Below are positions 33,033 through 44,600 of a stretch of DNA of 64,000 bases, one piece after another. A program made the translations under genes and the position numbers. The stretch comes from Bombardia bombarda (lineage: Eukaryota > Ascomycota > Sordariomycetes > Sordariales > Lasiosphaeriaceae), in the NCBI GenBank assembly GCA_030512295.1, contig JAULSR010000007.1, positions 1,326,501 to 1,390,500 of the forward strand, read 5' to 3'. Under the pieces are notes generated by a model. The model ran no database searches and had not been told where the DNA came from. It saw nothing but the letters and a program-made list of their open reading frames with translations. Each line of letters starts with the position of its first letter. Position 1 is the first letter of the stretch.

Positions 33033-34925
33033 ATGGCTGCAAGGGATGCGCCATCGGCAGCAGAGGCAGTCAGACCAACAGATGACGTGTCCTCAACCGG
33101 AGCAGTGCAGGGCGCCTCCCTGCTCGTCCTCAATCAGATCGTCGCTCGCGCCGTCACCTTTGTCGCCAACCAGGTCCTGCTCCGCTTCATGACAGCCCAG
33201 TTGCTGGGTGTATCGACACAATTAGAGGTCTACTATCTGTCTGTCATATTCTTTGCGCGCGAGAGTCTGCGAGTTGCCATCCAGCGGCAAGATTCTTCCT
33301 CCACCACCAGAAATGGATCAACAACGGGGTCTCCCACCCAAGCAGTCGTCAACCTCGGTTACCTGTCCATCCTCCTCGGCCTCCCTCTGGCTTCAATCTT
33401 TGGATGGATGTACCTGCACTCCCTAAGCGCCGCCACCCTCGCCTCGGCTCCGTACCTCGTCCCCTCTCTGTACCTCTACGCGCTTGCCGCCGTTGTGGAG
33501 CTCCTCTCGGAGCCAGCCTTTGTCGTCATGCAAGCCCGGCTGCAGACCAAGACGCGCGCCGCAGCCGAGTTCATCGCAACTTTTCTGAGGTGTGCCGTGA
33601 CGCTGGGTACGGCCGCTCTGTGGTCTGGTAGCAGCGGCCGCCTGGGCGTGCTGCCTTTTGCTCTGGGCCAGCTCAGCTATGGCCTCGGCCTGCTGGCTGT
33701 CTATGCATGGTATGGCGCCGGGTTAGCGACGCGCGAGGGTTTCTCTCTGCTGCCCAGACGGATTGCCACTTCCACCACCACCACCACCACCAGCAAGAAG
33801 GACGAGAAGAGTGTCCCCAAAAAGGATGAATCCTCCTCGTTCGCCCTCTCTTACTTCTATCGCCCCACCCTCCAGCTCGCCTCCAGCATGATGGCCCAAA
33901 ACGTCGTCAAGCACCTCCTCACCCAGGGCGACACCTTCCTCGTCACCGCCCTCTCCGACCCCACCGCCCAGGGCGTCTACGCCCTCGCCAACAACTACGG
34001 CGGCCTCGTCGCCCGCGTCATCCTGCAGCCCATCGAAGAGAGCAGCCGCAACCACTTCAGCAAGATGCTAGCGTCTGCGTCTCCTCCTCCTCCTCCCCCA
34101 CCATCCTCCTCCCCCACCACCACAACCCACAGCACCGAGAAACAACCACCATCCAGCCAAACGACCCAAGCCGCCCACACCGCCCAAAAATACCTAACCC
34201 CCTCCTAAAATCCTACCTCCTCCTCTCCCTCCTCATCACCTCTCTCGGCCCCGCCGCGGCGCCCCACCTGCTCTCCCTCGCCGCCGGCCCCCGCTGGGCC
34301 GCCTCCCCCGCCGGCGCCTGCCTCGCCGCATACATGTACTACATCCCCTTGCTCGCCGTCAACGGCATCTCCGAGGCCTTTGTCGTGTCCGTCGCCTCCG
34401 AGGCCGACCTCCACCGGCAGTCGGCGTGGATGACGGCGTTCTCTCTGGTGTTTGCCTCTGCGGGGTTCGTCTTTTTGCGGGTCCTGGATATGGGGGCCGT
34501 GGGGCTGGTGATTGCGAATGGGATTAATATGGGGTGTCGGATTGTGTGGTGTTGGGTGTTTATTCGGGGGTGGTTTAAGGATAGGGGGATGAGGTTTGGG
34601 ATTCAAGAGGTGATGCCGGGTCCGCTGGGGGTGGCGGCGGGGGTGGTTGCTTCGGGGGCAGTGGGGAGGTTGGTTGGGAGGTCGACGGGGGAGATGGGTG
34701 TGCGGGGGGCGTTTGTGGAGTTGGTGAAGGTGGCTGGGGTTGCGGTGCCTTTGGTGCTTGTGCTGTGAGCTTCTTCTTTTTTCTGTTTTGCTCTGCCCCG
34801 CTCCACTTACTTCGTTTCTTGGCTCGGTTACTAACAGCGACAACGACGACAGCGCCTTCTCCGAACGAGAGTTCTTGTACAGTCAATACCAGTCGTACAT
34901 AGGAAGGCGACAGAAGAGCTTGTAA
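33033..34925 (+). CDS. rft1: Rft1, ER membrane protein for Man5GlcNAc2-PP-dolichol translocation (one-base frameshift in this sequence)
   Basis: Polytopic ER protein needed for N-glycan precursor flipping (its direct flippase role is debated). Exons 33033-34764 and 34838-34925. Conserved segments: GASLLVLNQIVARAVTFVAN and LGVSTQLEVYYLSVIFFARE near the N-terminus, RPTLQLASSMMAQN, HLLTQGDTFL, GVYALANNYGGLVARVILQP, then MYYIPLLAVNGISEAF. The frame is lost at a run of five C (34198-34202), giving a stop at 34206. One more C restores LTPLLKSYLLLS and an open frame of 606 aa to the stop at 34925, including a spliced C-terminus (REFLYSQYQSYIGRR). No usable intron (no suitable GT) spans the site. Because rft1 is essential in yeast, an assembly error is likelier than a pseudogene. 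A Pro/Ser/Thr-rich loop at about 350-385 is unusually long. Confidence 0.88.
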
Positions 34926-35029
34926 AGTCTCTATTCAAGGTAGGAAGTGTTGCTACCGGGGATCATAGATAAATAAGATTACACCACCCATTACGTCGAG
35001 CACATAAAGCATACTGCCCAGTCCACCTC

Positions 35030-37092
35030 TTAATCAAACGTGATCTTGGTGGCCTTCTTGCTCATGTCGACATCCTTGTAAAACGCGCCATACGAATCGT
35101 GGCCCTTTTTCTTGACAGTGGTGCCGAACTTCATCAATTCCTCCGGTACGGGTTGCTTGGCTGCCCTGAGAATGTTGACCAACCTATGGCAATCGAGTTA
35201 GCAAACAGCTACATGTAGTGAGGTAAGAATGTAGGAAACTCACTCTCCAGAGTGCGACTTGTCGTGCTCGGTGAACAGGGTAATGGCCTTGCCAGTCTTG
35301 CCCGCACGGCCAGTACGACCAATACGATGGACGTAGTCCTCAATGGTCAGGGGGAACTATCACCCAATATTAGTATTTGCGGCCCAAGTCTAAAGGGGCA
35401 GGGAGAACTTACAGTGCAGTTAATAACCAGCTTGACCTCAGGGATATCGAGACCACGCGCCGCAACATCAGTCGCAACCAGCACGCTCGTCGATCCCGAC
35501 TTGAACGCCTCCAGACTCCTTGTCCGTTGGTCCTGTCTCAAGTCGCCGTGGATACTGCAAACCTTGATGCCGCGCTTATCCAGGAACGTCTCAACTCTCG
35601 TCGCCTCCTTCTTGTACAAGCAAAACACCAATATCCTGTCATCCTTCTGGCTGCCCTTTTGCGCCTCGCGCAGCAGCTCCAGCAGACGCTGCTCCTTGGT
35701 GCGGGGGTCGACAACCTCGACCTTCTGCTCAATGCGAATATTGGCCTGCAGCTCGTGCGAGCCGTCGCCGCCCTCGCCGTTAGCCGCCACACCACCAATC
35801 GTCACCTTGACGGGGTTGGTCATGAAGCCCTCGGCAAGACCGCGCACGCTCGTGGGCCACGTGGCCGTGAACATGAGCGTCTGCCTCTTCTCCAGCGGCA
35901 GGCAGCTGCCCAGGATCTGCTTGATGTCCTCCTCGAAACCCTTGTCGAGCATGCGGTCGGCCTCATCGAGGACGGCGAACATAACGTCGGCCAGCGACAC
36001 GCTGCCCTCGGACAGGAAGTCGCGCAGGCGGCCGGGGGTGGCGACGATGATGTCGGCGCCGCCGTTCTTGCCCAGCAGTGTGCGCTGGTCGTCCTTGCTC
36101 GCGCCGCCGTACAGGCAGACGGCCGAGAGGCCGACGAGCGCGGCGAGCTCCGAGATGGACGCGTGCGTCTGCATGGCCAGCTCGCGCGTGGGCGAGACGA
36201 TGACGGCGCGGGCGCGGGCGGTCCAGCTGTTCTTGGCGCGCGGGGGCTTGGGGCAGGAGGCGAGCATCTCGACGCAGGGCAGGGAGAAGGAGAGCGTCTT
36301 GCCGGAGCCGGTCTCGGCGATGCCGATGACGTCGCGGCCCGAGAGCGAGAAGGGCCACGAGGCCTGCTGGATGGGAGTGGGCGCGGTGAAGGTGGCGAAC
36401 GGGCTCTTGGCCATCAGCTGAGAGGTGGGGAGGTGGGCGAACTCGAGGACGGGGCGGAGGCCGCTGGCGGCGGGGTCGAAGATGGCGATCTCGTGCTTCT
36501 TGAGCGCGGCGGCAATGTTGGCCTCGGGCACGGCGTCAAGGGCGGCAGTCTGCTTGTAGGTGTAGCTGGCGGCGAGCTTCTTGGAGACGGGAGCCTCGAC
36601 AGCGGCAGCGGGAGCAGCAGCGCCATTGGTGGCGGGCCCTTCTGATGCGGGCTCTTCGGAGGTCTTGGACTTCTTGGACTTTTTGTCCTTCTTGTCCTTT
36701 TTATCCTTTTTGTCCTTCTTTTCCTTCCTGTCCTTCTTCTCCTTCTTGGGCTCAGCTCCGACCTCGACCTCGACCTCGACCTCGACCTCGGCCTCGGCGA
36801 TGACGGGCGCAACAGCCTCAGCCTCGACAATAGTCTCCTCAAGAGTCGCCTCAGCAACAGCCTCTTCCTCAATAGGAGCCTTGGCCTTCTTCACCTTCTT
36901 GTCCTTCTTTTCCTTCTTCTCCTTCTTGTCCTTCTTGTCCTTCTTCTTCTTCTTCTTCTTCTCGGGGCTCACAGCCGCGGGGGCATCGCCGTCGACATTG
37001 GCGTCGGCGACCTCGACCGTCTTGGACTTCTTAGCGGACCGAGCATCCTTATCGTCGCCGTCGCTCCTCGAGTGTTTCTTCCCTGCAGACAT
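35030..37092 (-). CDS. dbp3: ATP-dependent RNA helicase Dbp3 (DEAD box)
   Basis: Nucleolar DEAD-box helicase of 60S ribosome biogenesis (pre-rRNA processing at site A3 in yeast). Exons 35413-37092, 35244-35356, 35030-35183 give 648 aa. The N-terminal 150 residues are Lys/Asp/Glu-rich with many KKDKK units and a (VE)n stretch encoded by a repeated GACCTC hexamer (about 36766-36790), the basic tail typical of Dbp3. Helicase motifs: TPIQQ (Q), AETGSGKT (I, 259-266), PTRELA (Ia), TPGR (Ib), LDEADRM (II, DEAD 376-379), TAT in place of SAT (III), VFCLYKK (IV), VLVATDVAARGLDIP (V) and HRIGRTGR (VI, in exon 2). The C-terminus matches fungal Dbp3 (FGTTVKKKGHDSYGAFYKD). Convergent with rft1; stop codons are about 104 bp apart. 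Confidence 0.95.
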
Positions 37093-39215
37093 TTTGGCGT
37101 TGTCAGGGTGGGTTGGAATGGCGACAACGAAAAATGTTGGTCGCGATTATGGGTTCGGACGAAAGAGGGCAATCCGAAAAAAAGGCGGTCACTCCCGCTG
37201 GGCCCAGTACGACGGGCTCAATTTTTTTCTTTGCATTCTTATCGATAAGAACCTCAATTGCTGGGCGCGGCCGCTAGTTCGACCCCATTAAGCCAACCGT
37301 GATCCCGGTTCCTTGCCACCCCGCAATCTGGTTGGACGACCTAGAATAAAGCCTCAAAGGCTGCCCGAGTATTGCCAGCCCACAGATTGACGGTTGATGG
37401 ATGGGATGCGCGCTGATGTCCTGACAAGCATACTCTGTACATTATGCCGAAGACTTCCTACGTTTGAACGTAGTATCGGAGATAACAACGTCTACCGTAG
37501 TTTTGGACGCACCTACTGATGAATTACAAGGCTACCCAGGTCTACTACCCATTGATGTATCAACTGGCAGGGTGCATTTTCTTCGATCGTGCGATCGTGA
37601 GATTGGTTGTGAGGAAAGGACAAGGAGAGCGGTGCAGTGGTACAAAGGCGGAACAAAACAAGCGCATGCTACGCACCATCAAACGCGTGTATGACCGAAG
37701 TACTGGTTTCATATGTTTCGGTGGTGAGAATACCAAGCTCTCTCATGCAGGTTATATACACTAGAACAGAAAGGCAGCGCAAGAGTATCTCCCAATCCGT
37801 GTCGGCGGTTTATGGATGACCTACATCACGCCATTCGTGCCAAGCACATGCAGTAATTATGCAGAATTGAAAAAGTAGTCGTTATCAACTCTCACTGAAA
37901 AATGTCAAGTGTGGAAATTCAGTCCCTGTGTGGACGTACAAAACATGATAGATGCTTTTTGAAAGAAACAGACCAGCAAGACCCGAGGAACAAACCCCCA
38001 AAAACACGCGGGGAAGGGCGGTTGATAGAAGAAGTGTGTATCTTCCAGGGGAGGCTTACCTCAGCCGATCCCCCGGACTGATCTCGCGTATTCGCGCTTT
38101 CGGGAGCTGGGCTTGCAGCTCGCGTCTAGAACGCCAAGCCTTTTCCAAGACCTTCAATCAATCAACTCAATGTCATTACTTGTGACACAAAACCAATTCC
38201 TTCGCGCGTGATTGCCCTAGAATTCTATCGACTCGGGAAGTAGCTAAACGAGCGCAATTGCTCACATTTGTAATGTGAAGCACGTCCGAAATCAACGACA
38301 GCTGATCATCGTCCTCGCGTTCCCAATATCTCGAACAGGGCAAAATCTGGAAAACAGCATAGCTGGCTCCTTTGATGAGGCGACCACTGAAGGTGACGTT
38401 AGGTGCATGGGCAGCTGCACCACCCTTGTCTTTCGCGTGGTCGCCCAACTCTCGCTTTTGCTCGCGGCATTGCGACCTGCCGCCAAGACGGGAAGTGGAA
38501 TGGTCGATCCCACAAAATGCTTAATCCCACTGCTGTGTTCCCAGGACCGCCAGCTTGAGCCCCTGGTCCTTCAGTGAAGCCTACGTGGTCTTGTGCATTT
38601 GTGGAAACCATGATGACAAAAAGGCCCAGGTATAGAATTGCATCATCGCATTTGTATGCGAATATTTGGCTGCTTCAGCGTGGGAAAACGCGGTCGGACA
38701 TATGGAAACAGAAGGTGGGAATGTCAGAGTTATCGAACTCCAGGCGACGTAAGAGCTCTCTTTATCGCCGCTGTCCCCCGACCCCAGCTTGCCAATCTTG
38801 AACAAAGCGGCCCGAGGAACACGGACCACCCACTTATAACCGTCTAATCCGTAATCCGTGGGCCTGTCCAATCCTGTCTCTGGAAAACAATTGCAGCCTG
38901 CATTCAGCACTGGTAGCCTGCAGCAGCAGTTTCAATCTGCCACCAGATTGGGCATGTACGGGATTAGAAATCAACCTAACCAGTTACAACCAACGTTCGA
39001 AGCAAGGATCGTTTCCGCCCTTTAAGAAGCTGCTACACACCCACTTGCAAAAAATGTCTGCCCTTGCGACATCATCACATTCCTCCTCCCTGACCTTGCA
39101 CTCACTCACGCAAGGCCGACTATCTTCGCGACCAAGCTCACCAACCCTCGGCCGATACCAATTCATTGCCGGTCAGCCCTAGGAGACGTTGTCTCAGCGA
39201 ATTGAAACGGCAACC
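37093..39215. other. Intergenic region between divergent dbp3 and MFS genes
   Basis: 2.1 kb that must contain both promoters. Only short motif-less open frames. An ATCGATAAG-type element lies near 37231. I see no gene. Confidence 0.5.
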
Positions 39216-40616
39216 ATGTCGTCTCAGACGGCAGATGAGAAGAAAGCTGGAAGTCTGCAGTCGCCCTCGGACGTGGAGGTAGACAGCGGCTCTCAAACTG
39301 GCACCCAGGATGAAGCAGCAATCGCACCCGGGCCCGTTACTCAGGTTGACAATGGCCCCCGAATGGTGGCTTGAAGGCGTGGCTCCAAGTGCTAGGATCG
39401 TGGTTTCTCTTCATGAACTCTTGGTAAGTTATCAACCCAAAACTAGACCCACCACTTACCTTAACCACATCTAACCATCCTCTTCCCCGCACTCAGGGGT
39501 CTAGTAAACACCTACGGCGCCTTCCAAACCTTCTACGTCACCGAGCTGCTCAAGGACCAAACCCAGTCCAACATCGCCTGGATCGGCTCCATCCAGGCCT
39601 TCCTGCTCATCGTCATCGGCGTCTTCAGCGGGCCCCTCTTCGACATGGGCTACTTCGAGCACCTCATCATCGGCGGCTCCTTCCTCGTCGTCTTCGGCAC
39701 CATGATGACCAGCCTTAGCACCCAGTACTGGCAAGTCATGCTCGCCCAGGGCATCACTATGGGCCTCGGCGTCGGCTGCCTCTTCACCCCCAGCGTCGCC
39801 ATCGTCTCGACCTACTTCACCACCAAGAAGGCCCTCGCCACCGGCATCGCCGCCACCGGCAGCTCCATCGGCGGCGTCATCTACACCGTCGCCTTTGCGC
39901 GTCTGCAGCCGACCATTGGGTTCCCCTGGGCGACGCGGGTGTTGGGTTTCCTGTCGTTGGCGGGCCTGTTGGTGTCGATCTCGGTGATGCGCGTGCGGAC
40001 CAAGCCGGCTGCGAAGCGCAAGATGTTTGCGTTTAACGCGTTCAAGGAGTTTACTTTCACCTTCTTCACGATCAGTCAGTTTTTCGGGATTCTGGGTATT
40101 TGGGTGCCCTTCTTCTTCATCCAGACGTACGCGATTGAGCATGGTATCGACTCGAGTTTCGCCTTTTACCTCCTCACCATCCTCAACGCCGGCTCCGTCT
40201 TCGGCCGTGTAGTGCCAAACTACTTCGCCGATAAGATTGGCCCGCTCAACATCATGATCATCGCCTGCTTCGTCTCGTCGCTGCTGTCCTTCTGCTGGAT
40301 CGCCGTCAACAGCAAGGCGGGGATTATTGTGTTTTGCATTTTGTACGGCTTCTTCTCGGGAAGCTTCGTGTCGCTGCCGGCGCCGACCATTGCCTCGCTG
40401 TCGCCCAACATGAGCGTTGTGGGCGCCCGCATGGGGACAAGTTTCGCGGTTGCTGGCTTTGGCATCTTGCTGGGCAGCCCGATTGGTGGTGTCATCCTGC
40501 GGTCTAGTGGATGGGTGGGATTGCAGTGCTGGGGCGCCGCGACGATTGCCCTCTCGACCATCCTCGCTATCATGGCGAGGATCCACAGGCAGCCCAAGCT
40601 GTTGGGTAAGGTGTGA
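39216..40616 (+). CDS. MFS transporter, monocarboxylate/riboflavin (Mch) type (one-base frameshift in this sequence)
   Basis: Major facilitator superfamily permease. ATG 39216 begins a 45-residue hydrophilic N-terminus (MSSQTADEKKAGS), followed by the family signature GGLKAWLQVLGSWFLFMNSW, an intron (39424-39496), then GLVNTYGAFQTFYVTEL and helices up to RIHRQPKLLGKV. Monocarboxylate-family marks: GVFSGPLFDMGYFEHLIIGG, GLGVGCLFTPSVAIVSTYF, ALATGIAATGSSIGGVIY, GRVVPNYFADKIGPLN, FSGSFVSLPAP. The frame breaks at a run of five C (39356-39360); a sixth C joins the N-terminus to GGLKAW and gives 442 aa with about 12 helices. The rest is intact with good codon use, so I read it as a functional gene with a sequence error. 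Substrate unknown. Confidence 0.85.
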
Positions 40617-41699
40617 GGTTGATGGGTGATGGAGTGGATTGGAAATGTACATATGTGATGTGGGAGATTAATTGGCAGGCATAGGGAGATAGAGGGGTTG
40701 TGAGGGTGGGAGGTTGATTTGGGATATGCATTTAGGGTGTGGTCTGCATATAGAGGCGTACCTGTACGTTTGCCGGCTCACCTTTTTGGTTTACCTGCCT
40801 AGGTAGATAGCCTTGTTAGAGCCTAAAATTTCATTTTGTGATACTACGTACCTAGGTACTAAGAACAAGGAATGTTTAAACTTGACTGCGTGTTCATTGA
40901 GTGTAGGTAAAGGTGCGTACCGTGTTCAATCGTCGTTCCTTCCGTTGTACGAAACATAAAGCTGACGTCAGTCTGGGGCATAATCTTACTATCTCTTTCT
41001 GTGCGCTTACCATTTACTGCAACCCTTACACAACTAGCACTAATTTTACCCAAGCCTTCACCTTTTCGTTCAATTCGATATCGAGCCCTATCCAAGCCCC
41101 CCTCATCCATTCTGATATTTTAATTTAGATTCTTTTCTACCAAAGTCTTGGCACAAGTACAAAATAGCGCGCGTCATGAGCACCCGATGCCGCCGCAGTG
41201 CGGCAATGCCAAGGACATCACAATGTCGAGGCAGATTTGATACGTGAGAAAACTGGCTGCCACCTACTGGGTCTACTTGGTGTAACATGACAACAGATCT
41301 AGGCCATGGACACTTTGGAGGCCAATATAACAACGATTGGCTATTGTGACCCGGTTCGAGAGACACAAACCATTGTCCAATCATATCCCGAGATGCTGAC
41401 AAGTTGGGGGGTGGTAATGCAGCAAATATGGGCCGACATCCCCATCTTACCTTCAACTCCGTCCTTGGCGACCGGAACGGTAATTGTCCATGGTTAGTCA
41501 GACGGAGTTGGTGGTCCGCCGTGGTTGCCTTGTCCTGAAGGGCCCTTCTCAACAGAGCCTCATCAAGCCATAGTCAGATGGAAGTCGAGGCCGCGACAAC
41601 GCAAGACATCGACTTCATGAGACGCTATCAATTGTTCCTTACACAAGCGTCAGTTACACAAGTCGACACAAGCCAATATCAGACCAAGATTGAGACACT
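40617..41699. other. Intergenic region
   Basis: 1.1 kb, AT-rich. Contains an exact TACCTAGGTA palindrome (40849-40858) with a near copy about 50 bp before (40797-40806). A 62-codon frame at 41306-41497 has no motif. No gene called. Confidence 0.5.
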
Positions 41700-44600
41700 A
41701 TGACTCCAGTATCCAACAGCTTCACATCGCAGAGCGACATTGGTGGACTATGGGCAGAAGCGATCACCAGATACAACGCCACACCCGGCCTGAAGATCCA
41801 GATTCCCTTGCACCCCTGGACTTCGCAATCCATGGCCGAATTTCAAGACGAGCAGTTGAAGAAGTTTGAGAAGTGGCGGGGCAGCCAAGACAGCAAAGTT
41901 TCGTGATATTCTTAAGAAGATTGCTGCTATCACCACCAAGATCGTCCCCGCCATTGGTGCCTCCATCGCTCCAGTCTTTGCGCCGGCTCCCATCATCACT
42001 CACGCACTGGTACACCTTTTGGAAGTGACCTAGAAGGTAGCGGAGAAACACGACCAAATCGAAAAGTTCTTCGACGTCGTCGAGGCTTTCTTTCTCCGGC
42101 TTGAGTTGTTGGAAAACAGGATTCCTGAAGGGTTATCTTTTGCCGAGAAATTGGTGCAAGTTTTCGGCAAAATCCTGAAGCTATGCGCCATAGCTCAGGC
42201 AGCAGCCAATAAGGGGAAGTTCAAGGGATTCTTAAAGGAGCTGGCAAATTCGGGTCACTCGGACGTAAGCGGTCCATATGCAGAAGTACAGACAGCGATG
42301 AACCGACTTGATTCAGCAGCTCTGATGGCGATCCTCGGAACCAGCGTCGAGAGCAACCACGTCCTAAAGCGTGTCGAGACTTCACTGCATCAAATGGACT
42401 CCACAGTATCAGCTGGACTCTCTAAACTTGATACGCAGGTCACCTTCATGTCTTCGGGATTCGAGAAAGTTGAGCGAGAAGTCCGCAGCCTGAGACGGGC
42501 AGTGCAGCAAGATAAGATGGATGACCCGTTTAGTACTAACAAGAAGGGGGACACCCGGACGACTGATGCGGGCAGCCGCATATCGAACTCCCTTGAGCAC
42601 ATGAGGAGCTTGCTCGAGATTTCTGATAGCGAGGCTTGGGTGAAGCAGACATATGCGCAGTTCAAGCATGAATACATCGAAGACACCTGCAAGTGGATCA
42701 CAAAGGATAATGTCTTTGAGGACTGGCTCAGCGAGGACGAATCCCAAGAGAACGTTGTTATACTTACTGGTGGTCAAAACACCGGGAAGAGCATGATATC
42801 GTTGTTCATCTTCGATTATTTACAACGACGAATTCACTCCAGGCCGGCAATGTTCGCATCGGTTGCGTACTTCAGGTTTTCAGACACGAACGAAGAAGGT
42901 CTGTCTGTTTCAGATGTGGCAAGCTGCTGTGCTGTCCAGATTGCTGAAAGAGATCAAACCTATCGAACTTCAGCAATGAGGATTCTTCAAGATTCTCGTA
43001 AAGAGCGTCATAGCAATGCGTCGAAATGCTGGAGATCAATTCTCGAGTATTATAAGCCATTGGATGGTGCAGCTGTTGATGACTCTTCGCCCTTTTTGTT
43101 CCTAGTCCTCGACGGTGTTGATACACTCAAGAGCAAAGAAGAGAGCCCGTATGGGAACCAAGATGAGAGCCAGGATGAGGGCATGGTTAAGCGTGAGGAT
43201 AAGAATAAGTGTGAGAGTGAGGACGACGACAGCAGGGTCAAAAAGGGTGACACCAGCAAGGACAAGGGTGACAATGAGGAAGAGAATGAGAGCAACGACA
43301 AGAGCGTTCTTAAGCTGCAGTTTATCAACTGCTTGAAGCGCATCAGACATGGCAAATATCGAATAAAGGTTGTCCTGACAGCGAATACAGCCGAGAAGAT
43401 TTTCCCTTCCACCGTTCCTCCCACACCTACCATCCGAATGGAGGGAAATATCAATGCAGATATTCGCACATTCGCAAAGTTTCTTGCCCGGACTTCTACC
43501 CGTCTTAGCTGGCTCTCGCCAAAGAAGATGGATGAGCTTGTCGACTCCGTTTGTGGAAATGCCAACAGTAAGTACCACAAAGGATGTGGGATAATACTTA
43601 TGCTGTGTAATTGATCGTGTTCACTGACAAAGTGCTAGCATTTTTGTACGTGAGATACGCTATCTAGCGGTTAAAGTCCAGCAGAGGTCGTGGTGTGGGC
43701 CGCGTGAAAGGGTTTCCGCACAAAAACGAGGAAATCTACAGAGATCTGTTATTCGAGTGCGCGTCCCACCGGAGCAGAAGAGACATCGGACAACTTCAAT
43801 GTCTCTTCACATGGCTCGCCTATTCCGACAATGGACGCCTGAGTCTTGGTGCGGCAAAAGTCCTCCTTAAGCTGGTCAAATTCTGGGGTGTTTTCAAATG
43901 CACCATGGAGCATCATCATCATGAAGAAATCCAAGATCCGAAGGAAACATGGTATGGCTCGCTTAGTCACTCTGAGGATATACCCATGGGTCTTGAAGTA
44001 CAGGAGAGATTGGAAACAGAGCTTAATAGAGGCTTATCGCAGTAAGTGAATATGTCGGTATAATGCACATATATAACATGTCGCTAACTACTTCAGGGTC
44101 CTTTCTGTTGTGCCAGATAATGCAAAGTCCAGGTCAAAGCTCAGCAGTGATGGTGACCATTCCTTCAACAATGATCAGATTGGCTTTCGAACTTCCGCAC
44201 TGCACAAGTACTGCCGGAGTCCTACCTTAGAACCTCAAGGAAAGGACACTGTACTGCCGCTCCCAGGACCGCTTGGCAGGATCTTGATGTTCAAGATGTT
44301 AACTCACGTCCTCCTTGTTGATTGCGGATCTGAGGATGCGGATTACTTCGAGGAACTTAGAACATATTCTTCGGGGTCTTGGTTCCAAATTTTACGAGAT
44401 ATTAGGCCAGAATCCTTTACTGGAACAGAAGCAGAGTTTGCAACCAAGACTATGGTTGAGAGTCTAGCTAAAGTTCTTGGCAATAAGAATCAAGCCTTGG
44501 AATGGATTGAATACGAGGGGTACTCCTGGACTCGCACCTCTGTGTTCGGCAGCTCGGAAGAGGAAGTCCGTCATACTGTTAGCATCATAGAGAAGTGGGC

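Noticed and set aside
34080..34205. Intron that would explain the frame change in rft1
   Set aside because: No plausible GT donor with a matching acceptor spans the C run; the Pro/Thr-rich stretch reads through in frame and one extra C restores conserved sequence.
35377..36645. 422-codon open frame on the plus strand
   Set aside because: Antisense shadow of dbp3; repetitive Gly/Ala/Arg/Glu composition and no motif.
39501..40652. 383-codon minus-strand frame
   Set aside because: Antisense shadow of the MFS gene.
41306..41497. Small gene upstream of the STAND gene acting as its effector partner
   Set aside because: The 62-codon frame has no HeLo-type domain, transmembrane helix or amyloid-type motif, and does not use typical codons.
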